Positions 1 through 7,684 of a stretch of 38,687 nt of DNA are shown here, one piece after another. The translations under genes and the position numbers were made by a program. Numbering within the stretch: position 1 is the stretch's first letter; every line of letters starts with the position of its first letter. Source of the DNA: Clostridia bacterium (lineage in GTDB: Bacteria > Bacillota > Clostridia > UBA1381 > UBA9506); contig JAFQBK010000017.1 of NCBI GenBank assembly GCA_017399695.1, positions 1 to 38,687 of the forward strand, written 5' to 3'. The notes beneath the pieces are model-generated. The model had not been told where the DNA came from, did no database searches, and saw only the letters and a list, made by a program, of their open reading frames with translations.

Positions 1-644
1 AGTAACAAGGTGGTAAGCAGTCTTGACATTCTTCCATTACCATCATTAAAAGGATGAATGCAGAGAAAATCGTGAATGAATGTGGGAATTGCAATCAATG
101 GTTCAAGTTCAAGATTGCCGATAACTTTATTATATTCTTCGCAGATTTTATCAAGCGCTTCTTCAGTTTCATAAGGTGCCAACGGCGTAAACAGCACTTC
201 TGAATGTCCGTCAGGGTAAGTTGCGCTTATATAATTTTGCACACTCTTTGTTTTGCCGACCATTGGATTATTCATATGGCTGTATATAATCTTATGGAGC
301 TGAAGTATATAGTTTTTGGAAACAGGAATCGCATCAAAATTCTCGTGGATGATATTAAGAGCATCTCTGTATCCCGCAATTTCTTGTTCATCACGGGTTC
401 TGGGAGTCGTTTTTTCTGCTACAAGTTGTTTAATACGTGTATTTGTTGTAACGATACCTTCGATTGCATTGGAAGACTCTGTGCTTTGTACCTTTGCGAT
501 TTCCACAAGTTTTTCAAGCTCTTCCGGGCGCATCTTTAAATAGAAGTCCTGTTTTCCAGCTTCTTTATATATGCCAGCTACGAGACCGAGAAGTTCAGAA
601 TCCCATTTATGTTCTTTGATTATCGAATAATTAAATATTCTCAT
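1..644 (-). CDS. Fic-domain protein, 3' end outside window
   Basis: Fic proteins usually transfer AMP from ATP to a target protein's hydroxyl side chain. I translated this frame by hand: it is open from an ATG at 644 to the window edge (214 codons). The catalytic loop HPFNDGNGRMSR is complete, with the catalytic histidine near residue 197. Near residues 58-63 the sequence SNAIEG fits the (S/T)xxxE(G/N) inhibitory motif, whose glutamate blocks ATP binding; with the motif upstream of the Fic core this is a class II, self-inhibited layout. The start is fixed by an AAAGGAGG site at 653-660. Its promoter lies inside a perfect inverted repeat. It sits on the side of the tRNA-Ser fragment expected to belong to a mobile element, so it may be element cargo; its target is unknown. 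Confidence 0.9.
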   Translation of the reverse strand, partial: MRIFNYSIIKEHKWDSELLGLVAGIYKEAGKQDFYLKMRPEELEKLVEIAKVQSTESSNAIEGIVTTNTRIKQLVAEKTTPRTRDEQEIAGYRDALNIIHENFDAIPVSKNYILQLHKIIYSHMNNPMVGKTKSVQNYISATYPDGHSEVLFTPLAPYETEEALDKICEEYNKVIGNLELEPLIAIPTFIHDFLCIHPFNDGNGRMSRLLTTLL

Positions 645-662
645 GCCCTTAACCTCCTTTCT

Positions 663-693
663 TTCCCTTAAATATTATCACATATTAAGGGAA
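663..693. promoter_or_regulatory. Inverted repeat over the Fic promoter, probable operator
   Basis: Perfect 9-bp arms TTCCCTTAA (663-671) and TTAAGGGAA (685-693) are separated by 13 nt. The -10 box lies between the arms and one arm fills the spacer next to the -35, so a dimeric repressor bound here would block RNA polymerase. The regulator is not identified. Confidence 0.6.
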
Positions 694-700
694 TTGTCAA
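672..700 (-). promoter_or_regulatory. Consensus sigma-A promoter of the Fic gene
   Basis: Read on the minus strand, TTGACA (695-700) is followed by a 17-nt spacer and TAATAT (672-677). The predicted transcript starts about 20 nt before the ribosome binding site. Confidence 0.8.
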
Positions 701-783
701 CATTTTAAGCAAATTTCCCCTTATTTATTATTTATTTTTAAGGTAAAGTTATTCTGCAAAACTGCTTTATCCTTTCGTATATT

Positions 784-816
784 TTTTCTAACATTTTTCT
801 AGCACTTTTCTAGCGA
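784..816. repeat. Three tandem 11-bp repeats
   Basis: Units TTTTCTAACAT (784-794), TTTTCTAGCAC (795-805) and TTTTCTAGCGA (806-816) are head to tail. Short direct repeats of about 11 bp close to an attachment site are typical arm-type binding sites for tyrosine integrases; here they lie about 170 bp from the tRNA-Ser fragment. The role is inferred. Confidence 0.5.
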
Positions 817-870
817 AAACCCAAAAAATGCATCAAAAAGTGGCAATACGAAAATTTCGAGAACAGCAAA

Positions 871-900
871 GGCTTTGAAGGAATTTATCCCCTCAAAGCC
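871..900. other. Hairpin in gene-free DNA, terminator-like
   Basis: GGCTTTGA (871-878) pairs with TCAAAGCC (893-900), with extra G-C pairs inside and a T-rich tail CTTATTTT on the plus strand. No plus-strand gene precedes it in the window, so it may be left over from element DNA. Confidence 0.4.
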
Positions 901-981
901 CTTATTTTATGCGGTTTTTATCGCTTTTTAAGTTCCTTTAACTTCCGCTAATTTACTCTATCTAAAAAGAGTGTCTAGGAG

Positions 982-1037
982 CTCGAAATGCGTTTGCCTT
1001 TACGGGCACGCGGGTTCGAATCCCACCTTCTCCGCCA
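982..1037 (+). other. 3' fragment of tRNA-Ser(CGA): probable attachment site
   Basis: The sequence starts exactly at a seven-base anticodon loop, CTCGAAA (982-988, anticodon CGA). It continues through a long variable arm and a T arm with loop TTCGAAT to an acceptor strand CTTCTCC, discriminator G and encoded CCA (1035-1037). The upstream bases cannot form the 5' half of a tRNA, so only the 3' part is present. Integrases that cross over in the anticodon loop leave exactly this product on the far side of an integrated element. An intact tRNA-Ser is predicted beyond the left edge of the window. Confidence 0.7.
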
Positions 1038-1068
1038 AAAACTGACAAGTTTCGACTTGTCAGTTTTT
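1037..1068 (+). terminator. Terminator of the tRNA-Ser locus
   Basis: A perfect 14-bp stem (1037-1050 with 1055-1068) closes a TTCG tetraloop and ends in a T run. It lies directly behind the CCA of the tRNA fragment, as expected for the original chromosomal tRNA terminator. Confidence 0.85.
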
Positions 1069-1824
1069 ACTTTTTACCTATTCACTCTTCACTATTCCCT
1101 GAACATAAAAAGTGTATTTATATAAAACTTAAGTTCTCCGCCAGTGTTTATGCGGGTTTGCAGGTTTGCAAACCCGCATTTACTTTGTCCAAGTCGGGCT
1201 TTGTTTTGCCCAATCTGTCTTGATTTGCCCTAAACTGTTTCATTATCCTTTTCCTCAAACAGCAATTCTCCTTAAATTAAATATATGTATAAAAATTATG
1301 TTCTCTCCGTTCTTCCAAATACTTATCAAATTTCAATTTTCAAAAAAACCGCCAAGACATCTGTTTTTCAAGTTCCAAAACCCGTGAAGCCCAGTAAAAT
1401 CAAGGCTTTCAGCACTGCCTGAAGCACCCATGCTCACACATAGAGTAATATCAACGGACTTAAATGCAAATAACGTTTGTGAGCCGTTTTTCTGTTAATC
1501 TTATCTCAATTTAATATCATACAAAAACAAAAGAACATCAGGCTTAACCCCCCATTGTTTAAGTCTGATGTTCTTTTCACATATTAAATATTTCTCCGCA
1601 CAGGACTTTACTACTTTTAACCGTTTAACCTATTGTCTACATTGTTTCATAAAACAGCGTATTGTGGTCCAGCCTGTTAAAATTGCCGTTTGAGATATCT
1701 AAAATAAGTAAAAATCACAACGCGTTCATCCATAAAAACGGAACATTATTCAGACCATTAAGCAGCACTTTGCTAGTAAAAGCAAATTATTTGCAAGTTT
1801 TCTCCCAAAACACCGCTTAGAATA
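1069..1824. other. Gene-free AT-rich stretch with two hairpins
   Basis: I find no coding region that is supported on either strand. A 10-bp copy of the tRNA-Ser 3' end (TTCTCCGCCA, 1134-1143) recurs shortly after the first one (1028-1037). A 12-bp inverted repeat around GCGGGTTTGC lies at 1150-1179. The rest is low-complexity AT-rich DNA consistent with decayed sequence beside an integration site. Confidence 0.6.
1529..1577. terminator. Strong bidirectional hairpin terminator
   Basis: The arms 1529-1547 and 1559-1577 form a 19-bp stem with one G-U pair and an 11-nt loop, with T-rich tails on both strands. No gene ends next to it in the present arrangement, which suggests deletion of the original neighbour. 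Confidence 0.65.
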
Positions 1825-1853
1825 TTGCAATTATTGCTTTTTTGTGCTACAAT
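1825..1853 (+). promoter_or_regulatory. Promoter of the AraC-type regulator
   Basis: TTGCAA (1825-1830), a 17-nt spacer and TACAAT (1848-1853). The transcript would start almost at the ribosome binding site, giving a very short leader. Confidence 0.65.
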
Positions 1854-1874
1854 GATGTAAAGGAGATGATTTGG

Positions 1875-2687
1875 ATGAAAGGTCACGGGTTTTCTGCAGA
1901 ACTGCTGTTTTCCCGCGCGCGCAACGAAGATTATGCACTGCATTGTCATAACGAGTACGAAATCTATATGTTTTTGGAGGGCGACTCACTCTATATGGTC
2001 GAGGAAAAAAGCTACTCCTTAGAGCCCGGTGATATCATTATTATCCGAAAGCACGAAATGCATCGGGTATTTCATCATTCCGATGTGGACTATAAGCGTC
2101 TTTTGATTATGGTTTCCCCTGAATTTTTCAAGACAAATCATTGCAGTGCATACGAAACCTCCTTTTTGGAAGAAAACTTTAATACAGGCAATAAAATCAG
2201 TGCGGAAACCGCGAAAAAAAGTGGTCTTTATGATGCTCTTTTCCGCTTAAAACGCTATTCCGAAGATTTCACCAAGCCCGATGACCCGATTATAAAAAGC
2301 ACGATGATAGAAATCCTTTATTTAATCAATAACATTTTCGTTTTTGAAAATCCGGACAAAACCAACTCCCTGGTGAAAAACGTCATTCATTACATCAATA
2401 ACCACTTTACCACTGAAATTACGCTGGATTCGTTATGTCAGCATTTTTTTGTTTCCAAATATCATCTATGCAGAATCTTTAAGCAGAGTACCGGCTTTAC
2501 GATTCAGGCATATATCCGGCAAAAAAGACTGCTCAAGGTGCGCGAATTACAAAACGAGGGCAAGAGCCTGACGGAAGCTTCGCTCCTGGCAGGATTTAAT
2601 ACCTATTCCACCTTTTACCGCGCATACAAAAACCGGAATTTATATGGTTTAAAACCCGGCGACAACTCCCGATACAACGGCGAATAG
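1875..2687 (+). CDS. AraC-family transcriptional regulator
   Basis: This is a 270-residue DNA-binding regulator. The N-terminal part is a cupin-like sensor domain (HCHNEYEIYMFLEG, then EPGDIIIIRKHEMH), the kind that binds small ligands such as sugars. The C-terminal hundred residues hold two helix-turn-helix units typical of AraC/XylS proteins, ending in TYSTFYRAYKNRNLYGLKPGD. The frame stays open upstream to a TTG at 1842, but AAAGGAG at 1859-1865 lies 9 nt before the ATG at 1875, so that start is preferred. The gene sits directly upstream of the ceramidase-like gene on the same strand and is the natural candidate to control it, although that gene has its own promoter. The ligand is unknown. 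Confidence 0.9.
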   Translation: MKGHGFSAELLFSRARNEDYALHCHNEYEIYMFLEGDSLYMVEEKSYSLEPGDIIIIRKHEMHRVFHHSDVDYKRLLIMVSPEFFKTNHCSAYETSFLEENFNTGNKISAETAKKSGLYDALFRLKRYSEDFTKPDDPIIKSTMIEILYLINNIFVFENPDKTNSLVKNVIHYINNHFTTEITLDSLCQHFFVSKYHLCRIFKQSTGFTIQAYIRQKRLLKVRELQNEGKSLTEASLLAGFNTYSTFYRAYKNRNLYGLKPGDNSRYNGE

Positions 2688-2743
2688 GCTTACCCCACTT
2701 TTTTGTCATTCTATCAATATATTAACTTATTAGAAACGCGAGG

Positions 2744-2771
2744 TTGATTTTTATCGGCGATTTGATATAAT
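2744..2771 (+). promoter_or_regulatory. Promoter of the ceramidase-like gene
   Basis: TTGATT (2744-2749), a 16-nt spacer and TATAAT (2766-2771), 35 nt before the start codon. Confidence 0.7.
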
Positions 2772-2806
2772 GAGCGCAGACGGAAACCGACGAAAAGGAG
2801 GTCCCT

Positions 2807-4135
2807 ATGTTTCAGGCAGGATTTTATGAAAAAGTAATTACACCCCCGTTAGGTCTTGGGATTCCGGGGTATTTTGATGCGCGCTTTGCCACAGATGTTG
2901 TGTCAGACCTTTATGCACGGGCGGCAGTGGTTTCAGACGGCAACGAAACGGTTGCCTTTTTAGCAATTGACGTACTAACGATGTACGATGAAATATCGGA
3001 CGCCATTGCAGAGCGTATTCACAAATTTACCGGGATCAAAAAGGAAAATATCTTGATTTGTGCTACTCATATCCACACCGGCGGTCCGGTCTTTGAGCCG
3101 TATGAGACTGAGAATTATACCGATGAAAAATATGTCTCTATGCTGACGGACCTGTCAGCAGACGCCGTGACCCTTGCTTATAAACGGCAAAAACCAATGC
3201 GGGCAAAATATGCCTGCGGGAAAATGGACTCCATCTCCTTTGTCCGGAATTACAAGATGGAGGGTGACTATGTGATGACCAATCCTGCGCCATCTAGACC
3301 CGACATCATCGGCCCCTGCGCAGAGATTGACCCAGAGCTCCCCGTACTGGTATTCTGTGACGAAGCAGATTGCCCTCGCGGTGCCGTAATCTCCTTCGCC
3401 TGCCATCAGGATTGCTTAGTCGGAAGCAAGGACTGGTACAGCACTGACTATGCCGGTGCGATGGACAAGGAGCTGAAAAAGGAATACGGCGCGGATTTTG
3501 TCTCTGTCTTTTTCCAGGGTACTTGCGGTGATATTAACCATTTTGATGTTACAAAAAAGCATCCGTTGACGAAAGAAACGTATCAATGGATGGGCAGTCT
3601 TTTGGCCTCGGAAATCAAGTTTGCCATCCCTGATGCAGCCGTCATCACGGACGAAACCGTTGAGGCAAAAACCGAAACACTGACGCTTTCCTGCCGTCTG
3701 TTCAGCGAAGATGAACTGGAAGAAGCACGCACATTCTTAAAAGAGCACAAGGGCGAAATGATTGCCTATACGGAATTTAATCCGGAAACGGACTTTTTCC
3801 GCTACCATTACGCAATTCGTGCGCTCAAATATATGGAAACGGCAAGCGAAACGAAAGATGTACGAATGCAGGTCATCCGCATTGGCGATTTCCTTATGTA
3901 CGGATTTCCGGGGGAAGTTTTTGTGGATTTCGGGCATTATATCAAGGAAAATGCGCCGACGGAAAAACGAATGATTGCAACGCTTGCATTCCTTGGTTAT
4001 TCCTACCTCCCGACCCGCGAGCTGTTTCAGCCAACGGTATACGAAGCCCAACTACCCACCTGCATCTTTACCCCCGACGGAGGGCATATCATTGCAGATA
4101 AGCTAATAGAAATGGGGAAAGAACTCATAAAATGA
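2807..4135 (+). CDS. Neutral ceramidase-like hydrolase
   Basis: The 442-residue product resembles the N-terminal catalytic domain of neutral/alkaline ceramidases. The order of motifs fits: VAFLAIDV, then CATHIHTGGP (a zinc-ligand motif, THTHSGP in true ceramidases), FACHQ with a second histidine, and GTCGDINHF where ceramidases have CGDVSPN. The serine of that last motif, the ceramidase nucleophile, is not present here, so the activity may differ. No signal peptide or membrane helix is visible, unlike secreted ceramidases, so it probably acts in the cytoplasm. The start has a perfect AAAGGAGG site. The true substrate is open; an amide or ester of a sugar or lipid is possible. Confidence is good for the fold, low for the reaction. 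Confidence 0.7.
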   Translation: MFQAGFYEKVITPPLGLGIPGYFDARFATDVVSDLYARAAVVSDGNETVAFLAIDVLTMYDEISDAIAERIHKFTGIKKENILICATHIHTGGPVFEPYETENYTDEKYVSMLTDLSADAVTLAYKRQKPMRAKYACGKMDSISFVRNYKMEGDYVMTNPAPSRPDIIGPCAEIDPELPVLVFCDEADCPRGAVISFACHQDCLVGSKDWYSTDYAGAMDKELKKEYGADFVSVFFQGTCGDINHFDVTKKHPLTKETYQWMGSLLASEIKFAIPDAAVITDETVEAKTETLTLSCRLFSEDELEEARTFLKEHKGEMIAYTEFNPETDFFRYHYAIRALKYMETASETKDVRMQVIRIGDFLMYGFPGEVFVDFGHYIKENAPTEKRMIATLAFLGYSYLPTRELFQPTVYEAQLPTCIFTPDGGHIIADKLIEMGKELIK

Positions 4136-4176
4136 AAGAAAACACCGCAGTAAAATTTTACTGCGGTGTTTTCTTT
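4135..4176 (+). terminator. Terminator of the ceramidase-like gene
   Basis: A perfect 42-nt palindrome centred at 4155/4156 forms a stem of up to 21 bp with A/T ends. It begins at the last base of the stop codon. Confidence 0.85.
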
Positions 4177-4196
4177 AAAAATCCTGTCCTTTTACC

Positions 4197-4225
4197 TTGA
4201 TTCCTGTCGGCATTTGTGATATAAT
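4197..4225 (+). promoter_or_regulatory. Promoter of dnaA
   Basis: TTGATT (4197-4202), a 17-nt spacer and TATAAT (4220-4225). The untranslated leader is about 95 nt. I see no TTATCCACA-type DnaA boxes between 4177 and 4326. Confidence 0.7.
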
Positions 4226-4326
4226 AATGAAACTATTATGATAAAATAACGGAAGTGTCGCCAAAAAAACGGAAATTTCTTTGGCAAAGACCGAAATGCT
4301 ATACAAGATAAGGGGTTTTATGTAAG

Positions 4327-5679
4327 ATGAAAGCACAATTATCGTCGATTTGGTATCGCGCGCTGAAAATTTTAAAAGACCACTCCGAGGTCAGTCAGTC
4401 CTCCTATGAGCACTGGATTGAGCCTCTTTTGCCGGTGGGTATGTCGGGGGACAAAATTTATCTGAAGATGCCGACCGAGGTGCATTTGGAAATCGTAAAA
4501 AGTATGCATCTTGCCACCATCTCAGAGGCAATCAATCAGGCAGCAGGCGGCGAGCGTTTTTACCGTGTGGAGCTACTTGACTACAACGAGGAGACCCCGC
4601 CGGAGCTTGAATACACCGTAGCCTTTGACCGTTCGGGCGATGAGGCAACCACCTTAAACCCGAGATATACCTTTGATTCGTTTGTTGTCGGCGACTCGAA
4701 CCGCTTGGCACACGCTGCCTCAAAAGCAGTATCCGAGCGCCCCGCGCAGGCGTTTAACCCGCTGTTTTTATACGGCGGTGCAGGTCTTGGAAAAACGCAT
4801 CTGGTGCAGGCCATCGGTAATAAAATTATGGAGAATAACCCTTCCGCAAATATTCTCTATGTCACCAGCGAAAAATTTATGAATGAGTTCATTAACCTGA
4901 TGGTAACACACCAGAACACCATCGATTTCCGTAATAAATATCGTTCCTGCGATGTTTTAATCATCGACGATATTCAGTTTTTGTCCAACAAAGACCAGAC
5001 GCAGGTCGAGTTTTTCCATACCTTCAATGCGCTGCATGAGGCAAACAAGCAGATTATTTTGACCTCAGACCGACCGCCAAAGGAAATCAAGGAGCTCGAA
5101 GAACGTATGCGCACCCGTTTTGAATGGGGCTTAATCGTTGATATCAAGCCGCCGGATTTGGAAACCCGCGTAGCGATTTTAAAGAAAAAGGCAAGCGAAG
5201 AAAACTTTGATGTACCGGACAGCATCCTGTTCTATATTGCCGAGCACTTAAAGTCCAATATCCGTAATTTAGAGGGCGTATTAAAGAGACTTACCGCATA
5301 TAATGTCTTAATGGGCAAGCCGATTACGATGCAGCTTGCGGATGAGGCAATCAAGGAATTCTTAAACAAAAGCGAGGACCCGCATATCAACACGGAATAT
5401 ATCCTTTCGATTGTGGCAAACTATTTTAATATCACCTCGGATGAAATCCTGTCTTCGAAACGGACCCAGGAAATCTCCTATGCGCGACATATCGCGATGT
5501 ACTTAATCCGTGAGTTTACGAACCTTTCTCTCCCAAAAATCGGAAAAGAACTGGGCGGCAGAAACCACGCAACCATCCTAAACGGCATTAACAACATCAA
5601 AACCAGCATGCAAAAAGATGAGGATACGAAGAAAATCATCGATGAGCTGGTGAAAAATTTAGAAAACCGCGATGAGTAA
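4327..5679 (+). CDS. dnaA: Chromosomal replication initiator DnaA
   Basis: DnaA binds the replication origin as an ATP-driven oligomer and opens the duplex. The 450-residue protein has all domains: domain I (about 1-80), a short linker, the AAA+ domain III with Walker A GGAGLGKT at 150-157 and Walker B VLIIDDIQF, and domain IV ending with the DNA-binding signature GGRNHATILNGINNI. An AAGGGG site lies 11 nt before the ATG. It is followed at 20 nt by the S4-domain gene and recF, but dnaN, which normally comes between, is absent. DnaA boxes for autoregulation or origin function were not found in the adjacent spacers. Confidence 0.98.
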   Translation: MKAQLSSIWYRALKILKDHSEVSQSSYEHWIEPLLPVGMSGDKIYLKMPTEVHLEIVKSMHLATISEAINQAAGGERFYRVELLDYNEETPPELEYTVAFDRSGDEATTLNPRYTFDSFVVGDSNRLAHAASKAVSERPAQAFNPLFLYGGAGLGKTHLVQAIGNKIMENNPSANILYVTSEKFMNEFINLMVTHQNTIDFRNKYRSCDVLIIDDIQFLSNKDQTQVEFFHTFNALHEANKQIILTSDRPPKEIKELEERMRTRFEWGLIVDIKPPDLETRVAILKKKASEENFDVPDSILFYIAEHLKSNIRNLEGVLKRLTAYNVLMGKPITMQLADEAIKEFLNKSEDPHINTEYILSIVANYFNITSDEILSSKRTQEISYARHIAMYLIREFTNLSLPKIGKELGGRNHATILNGINNIKTSMQKDEDTKKIIDELVKNLENRDE

Positions 5680-5699
5680 TGTAAAAAGCAGGTGATGAT

Positions 5700-5915
5700 A
5701 TGAACGTCAAAATCACAACTGAATTTATCAAGCTGGACCAGCTTTTAAAGTTTGCTGGCATTGCAGGCTCCGGTGCCGACGCAAAGGAACTGATTCTTTG
5801 CGGTGCAGTGAGCGTCAATGAAGAAGAATGCACGATGCGCGGCAAAAAAATCCGTCCGGGCGATGAGGTGTTATTGGCCCTTGACGATGAACTGATTACG
5901 ATAGTGGTGGAATAG
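5700..5915 (+). CDS. S4-domain RNA-binding protein, YaaA/RlbA type
   Basis: The 71-residue product is a single S4-like RNA-binding module ([21 protein letters not shown], then [19 protein letters not shown]). It corresponds to the small gene that lies between dnaN and recF in Bacillus, called yaaA or rlbA and thought to act in ribosome biogenesis. It starts 20 nt after dnaA and ends 2 nt before recF, so it belongs to the same transcript. Its position confirms that only dnaN has been lost or moved from this cluster. Confidence 0.9.
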   Translation: MNVKITTEFIKLDQLLKFAGIAGSGADAKELILCGAVSVNEEECTMRGKKIRPGDEVLLALDDELITIVVE

Positions 5916-5917
5916 CT

Positions 5918-6997
5918 ATGTATATTGAGCATTTAAGCTTAAAAAATTTCCGCAATTATGAGGATGAGGAGTTCTCGTTCTTACCGAAAACCAATATCCT
6001 CTACGGCAAGAATGCGCAGGGAAAAACGAATGTTTTAGAGGCACTCTACCTCTTTTCCATTGGTAAATCTTTTCGCACACCTCAAGACCGTGAGTTGATT
6101 CGTTTCGGTGCAGAATTTTCTCGCGCAGAGCTGACCTTTTCGGACAGAAAACGCCGTCAGAAGATTGAAATTATTCTGCGCCGCGACCGCAAAAAGCAAA
6201 TTAAAGTCGGCGGCGTGGTCATCCAAAAGCTCAGCGAGCTTGTGGGAACATTAAATGTTGTTCTGTTCTGCCCCGAAGAACTGGGGCTGGTCAAAGAAGG
6301 ACCGCACGTGCGCCGTCGTTTTATCGACATTGCGCTCAGCCAGCTGCGCCCGAACTATTATCGTCTGCTTTCAAACTATCATAAGGTGCTTGACCAGCGC
6401 AACCACCTGATTAAAAAAGTAAAATTCCAGGGAGCAAACTCGCTTTTAGACACACTACCCGTCTGGGATGAAAAGCTCGCCGCTTGCGGTGTGGAAATCG
6501 TCCGCTATCGCAGAGAATTTATCGAGACGCTTGAGACTTATGCCAAAAAGGTTCACACCGAAATCTCGGGCGAAGAACTCGGCATCGAGTACCGCACCCG
6601 CGTCACCACCAAAGAAGATTTTTTGGAAAAGCTGTCACAGAATTTAGACCGCGAATTAGAGCAAGGCTGTACCCTGTTTGGTCCACATCGGGATGACCTG
6701 TTGCTGACCGTAGGTGGTCGGGATGCAAAAACCTTTGCCTCGCAAGGGCAACAGCGCACGATTGTGCTCGCTCTAAAGCTGGCGCAAGCCGACCTTTTAT
6801 TTGAAGATACGGGTGAATACCCTGTCTTACTGCTTGATGATATTATGTCCGAGCTGGACGCAGGTCGAAGAGCATATCTAGCCAAAAAAATTCAGGATAA
6901 GCAGGTCATTATCACCTGCACCGATGTCGAGCCGAATCTTTCGGGAGAGCAGACAAAGACCATCCATATCCGAAGCGGCGCTATCTTAAAAGACTAA
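5918..6997 (+). CDS. recF: DNA replication and repair protein RecF
   Basis: RecF is an SMC-like ATPase that helps load RecA at single-stranded gaps. The 359-residue protein has the N-terminal LKNFRNY element, Walker A GKNAQGKTN near residues 30-38, and towards the C-terminus the ABC-type signature FASQGQQRT followed by Walker B VLLLDDIMSELD. The length is normal for the family. It starts 2 nt after the S4-domain gene, indicating translational coupling, and is followed at 15 nt by remB. Confidence 0.97.
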   Translation: MYIEHLSLKNFRNYEDEEFSFLPKTNILYGKNAQGKTNVLEALYLFSIGKSFRTPQDRELIRFGAEFSRAELTFSDRKRRQKIEIILRRDRKKQIKVGGVVIQKLSELVGTLNVVLFCPEELGLVKEGPHVRRRFIDIALSQLRPNYYRLLSNYHKVLDQRNHLIKKVKFQGANSLLDTLPVWDEKLAACGVEIVRYRREFIETLETYAKKVHTEISGEELGIEYRTRVTTKEDFLEKLSQNLDRELEQGCTLFGPHRDDLLLTVGGRDAKTFASQGQQRTIVLALKLAQADLLFEDTGEYPVLLLDDIMSELDAGRRAYLAKKIQDKQVIITCTDVEPNLSGEQTKTIHIRSGAILKD

Positions 6998-7012
6998 AAA
7001 AGGAGGAACCGT

Positions 7013-7294
7013 ATGTTTTTGCATTTGGGCGGCGATACGGTCGTCAACTTAAAAGATGTCATAGCCATTATGGACCTAGATGTCACCAGCACCGCAAAAA
7101 TCACACGCGAATTCCTTGCCGTTGCAGAAGAAGAAGGCTTTATTGTCAATGTCTCCGAGGACTTGCCGAAATCCTATGTTTTGACCGAGATTGACCATAA
7201 AAGTAAAATTTTTGTCTCCCCGATTTCCTCGGCAACACTTCTTAAACGCGCCAAAAATATCCGGAGCCTCGCTCCGACGATGCAGCCGGAATAG
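7013..7294 (+). CDS. remB: RemB/DUF370 regulator
   Basis: This 93-residue protein belongs to the DUF370 family (MFLHLGGDTVVNLKDVIAIMD, then SSATLLKRA), called RemB or YaaB when encoded next to recF. RemA-type members are DNA-binding activators of biofilm-matrix genes in Bacillus; the job of RemB is less clear. It has an excellent AAAGGAGG site, sits 15 nt behind recF and closes the dnaA cluster. The gyrB and gyrA genes that often follow are not here. Confidence 0.92.
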   Translation: MFLHLGGDTVVNLKDVIAIMDLDVTSTAKITREFLAVAEEEGFIVNVSEDLPKSYVLTEIDHKSKIFVSPISSATLLKRAKNIRSLAPTMQPE

Positions 7295-7330
7295 GAAGCA
7301 AAATTTTTACCGGTTTTCGCAAGAAAAGAT

Positions 7331-7359
7331 TTGACAAACCCCCAAGGTTTGTATATAAT
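7331..7359 (+). promoter_or_regulatory. Perfect consensus promoter of tRNA-Pro
   Basis: TTGACA (7331-7336), a 17-nt spacer and TATAAT (7354-7359), the strongest sigma-A match in the window, 10 nt before the tRNA. Confidence 0.92.
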
Positions 7360-7369
7360 AGTAGGGTAT

Positions 7370-7446
7370 CTGGGTGTGGCGCAGCTTGGTAGCGCGCTTG
7401 AATGGGGTTCAAGAGGCCGGGAGTTCAACTCTCCCCACTCAGACCA
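7370..7446 (+). tRNA. tRNA-Pro (anticodon GGG)
   Basis: All four arms fold by hand. The acceptor CTGGGTG pairs with CACTCAG, with discriminator A and encoded CCA. The anticodon stem CTTGA/TCAAG closes the loop ATGGGGT with anticodon GGG at 34-36, and the T arm is intact. It reads proline codon CCC. Length is 77 nt. Confidence 0.97.
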
Positions 7447-7448
7447 CG

Positions 7449-7479
7449 TCGGAACAAGTTTCGCTTGTTCCGATTTTTT
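7449..7479 (+). terminator. Terminator of tRNA-Pro(GGG)
   Basis: TCGGAACAAG (7449-7458) pairs with CTTGTTCCGA (7464-7473), followed by a run of T. Confidence 0.9.
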
Positions 7480-7620
7480 ATTTTAAAAAATCTGTCACTT
7501 GCTCCACTGTTCCTCCTCTTTCCCACAAAGGCACAGCCTTTGCGGGAACCCTGCGGCTGCGCCGTATCTTTCAAGTTTCGCTTGTTACTTTTTTTAATTC
7601 CTTTTCTTCCTTCTTTTTCA

Positions 7621-7649
7621 TTGCAAATCAGTCAAAAAAGGGATATAAT
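7621..7649 (+). promoter_or_regulatory. Promoter of the peptidase-comM-araC operon
   Basis: TTGCAA (7621-7626), a 17-nt spacer and TATAAT (7644-7649). The spacer DNA between the tRNA terminator and here (7480-7620) holds a small hairpin around AAAGGCACAGCCTTT but no gene. Confidence 0.75.
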
Positions 7650-7684
7650 AAAAAAGCAGACTAAAATTAAAAGGAATGAAGATT

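Noticed and set aside
204..543. Plus-strand reading frames at the left end
   Set aside because: They are antisense to the Fic gene, which has a clear catalytic motif, ribosome site and promoter.
1166..1387. Plus-strand reading frame of 73 codons
   Set aside because: No ribosome binding site, low-complexity Phe/Lys-rich product and no recognisable domain; treated as non-coding.
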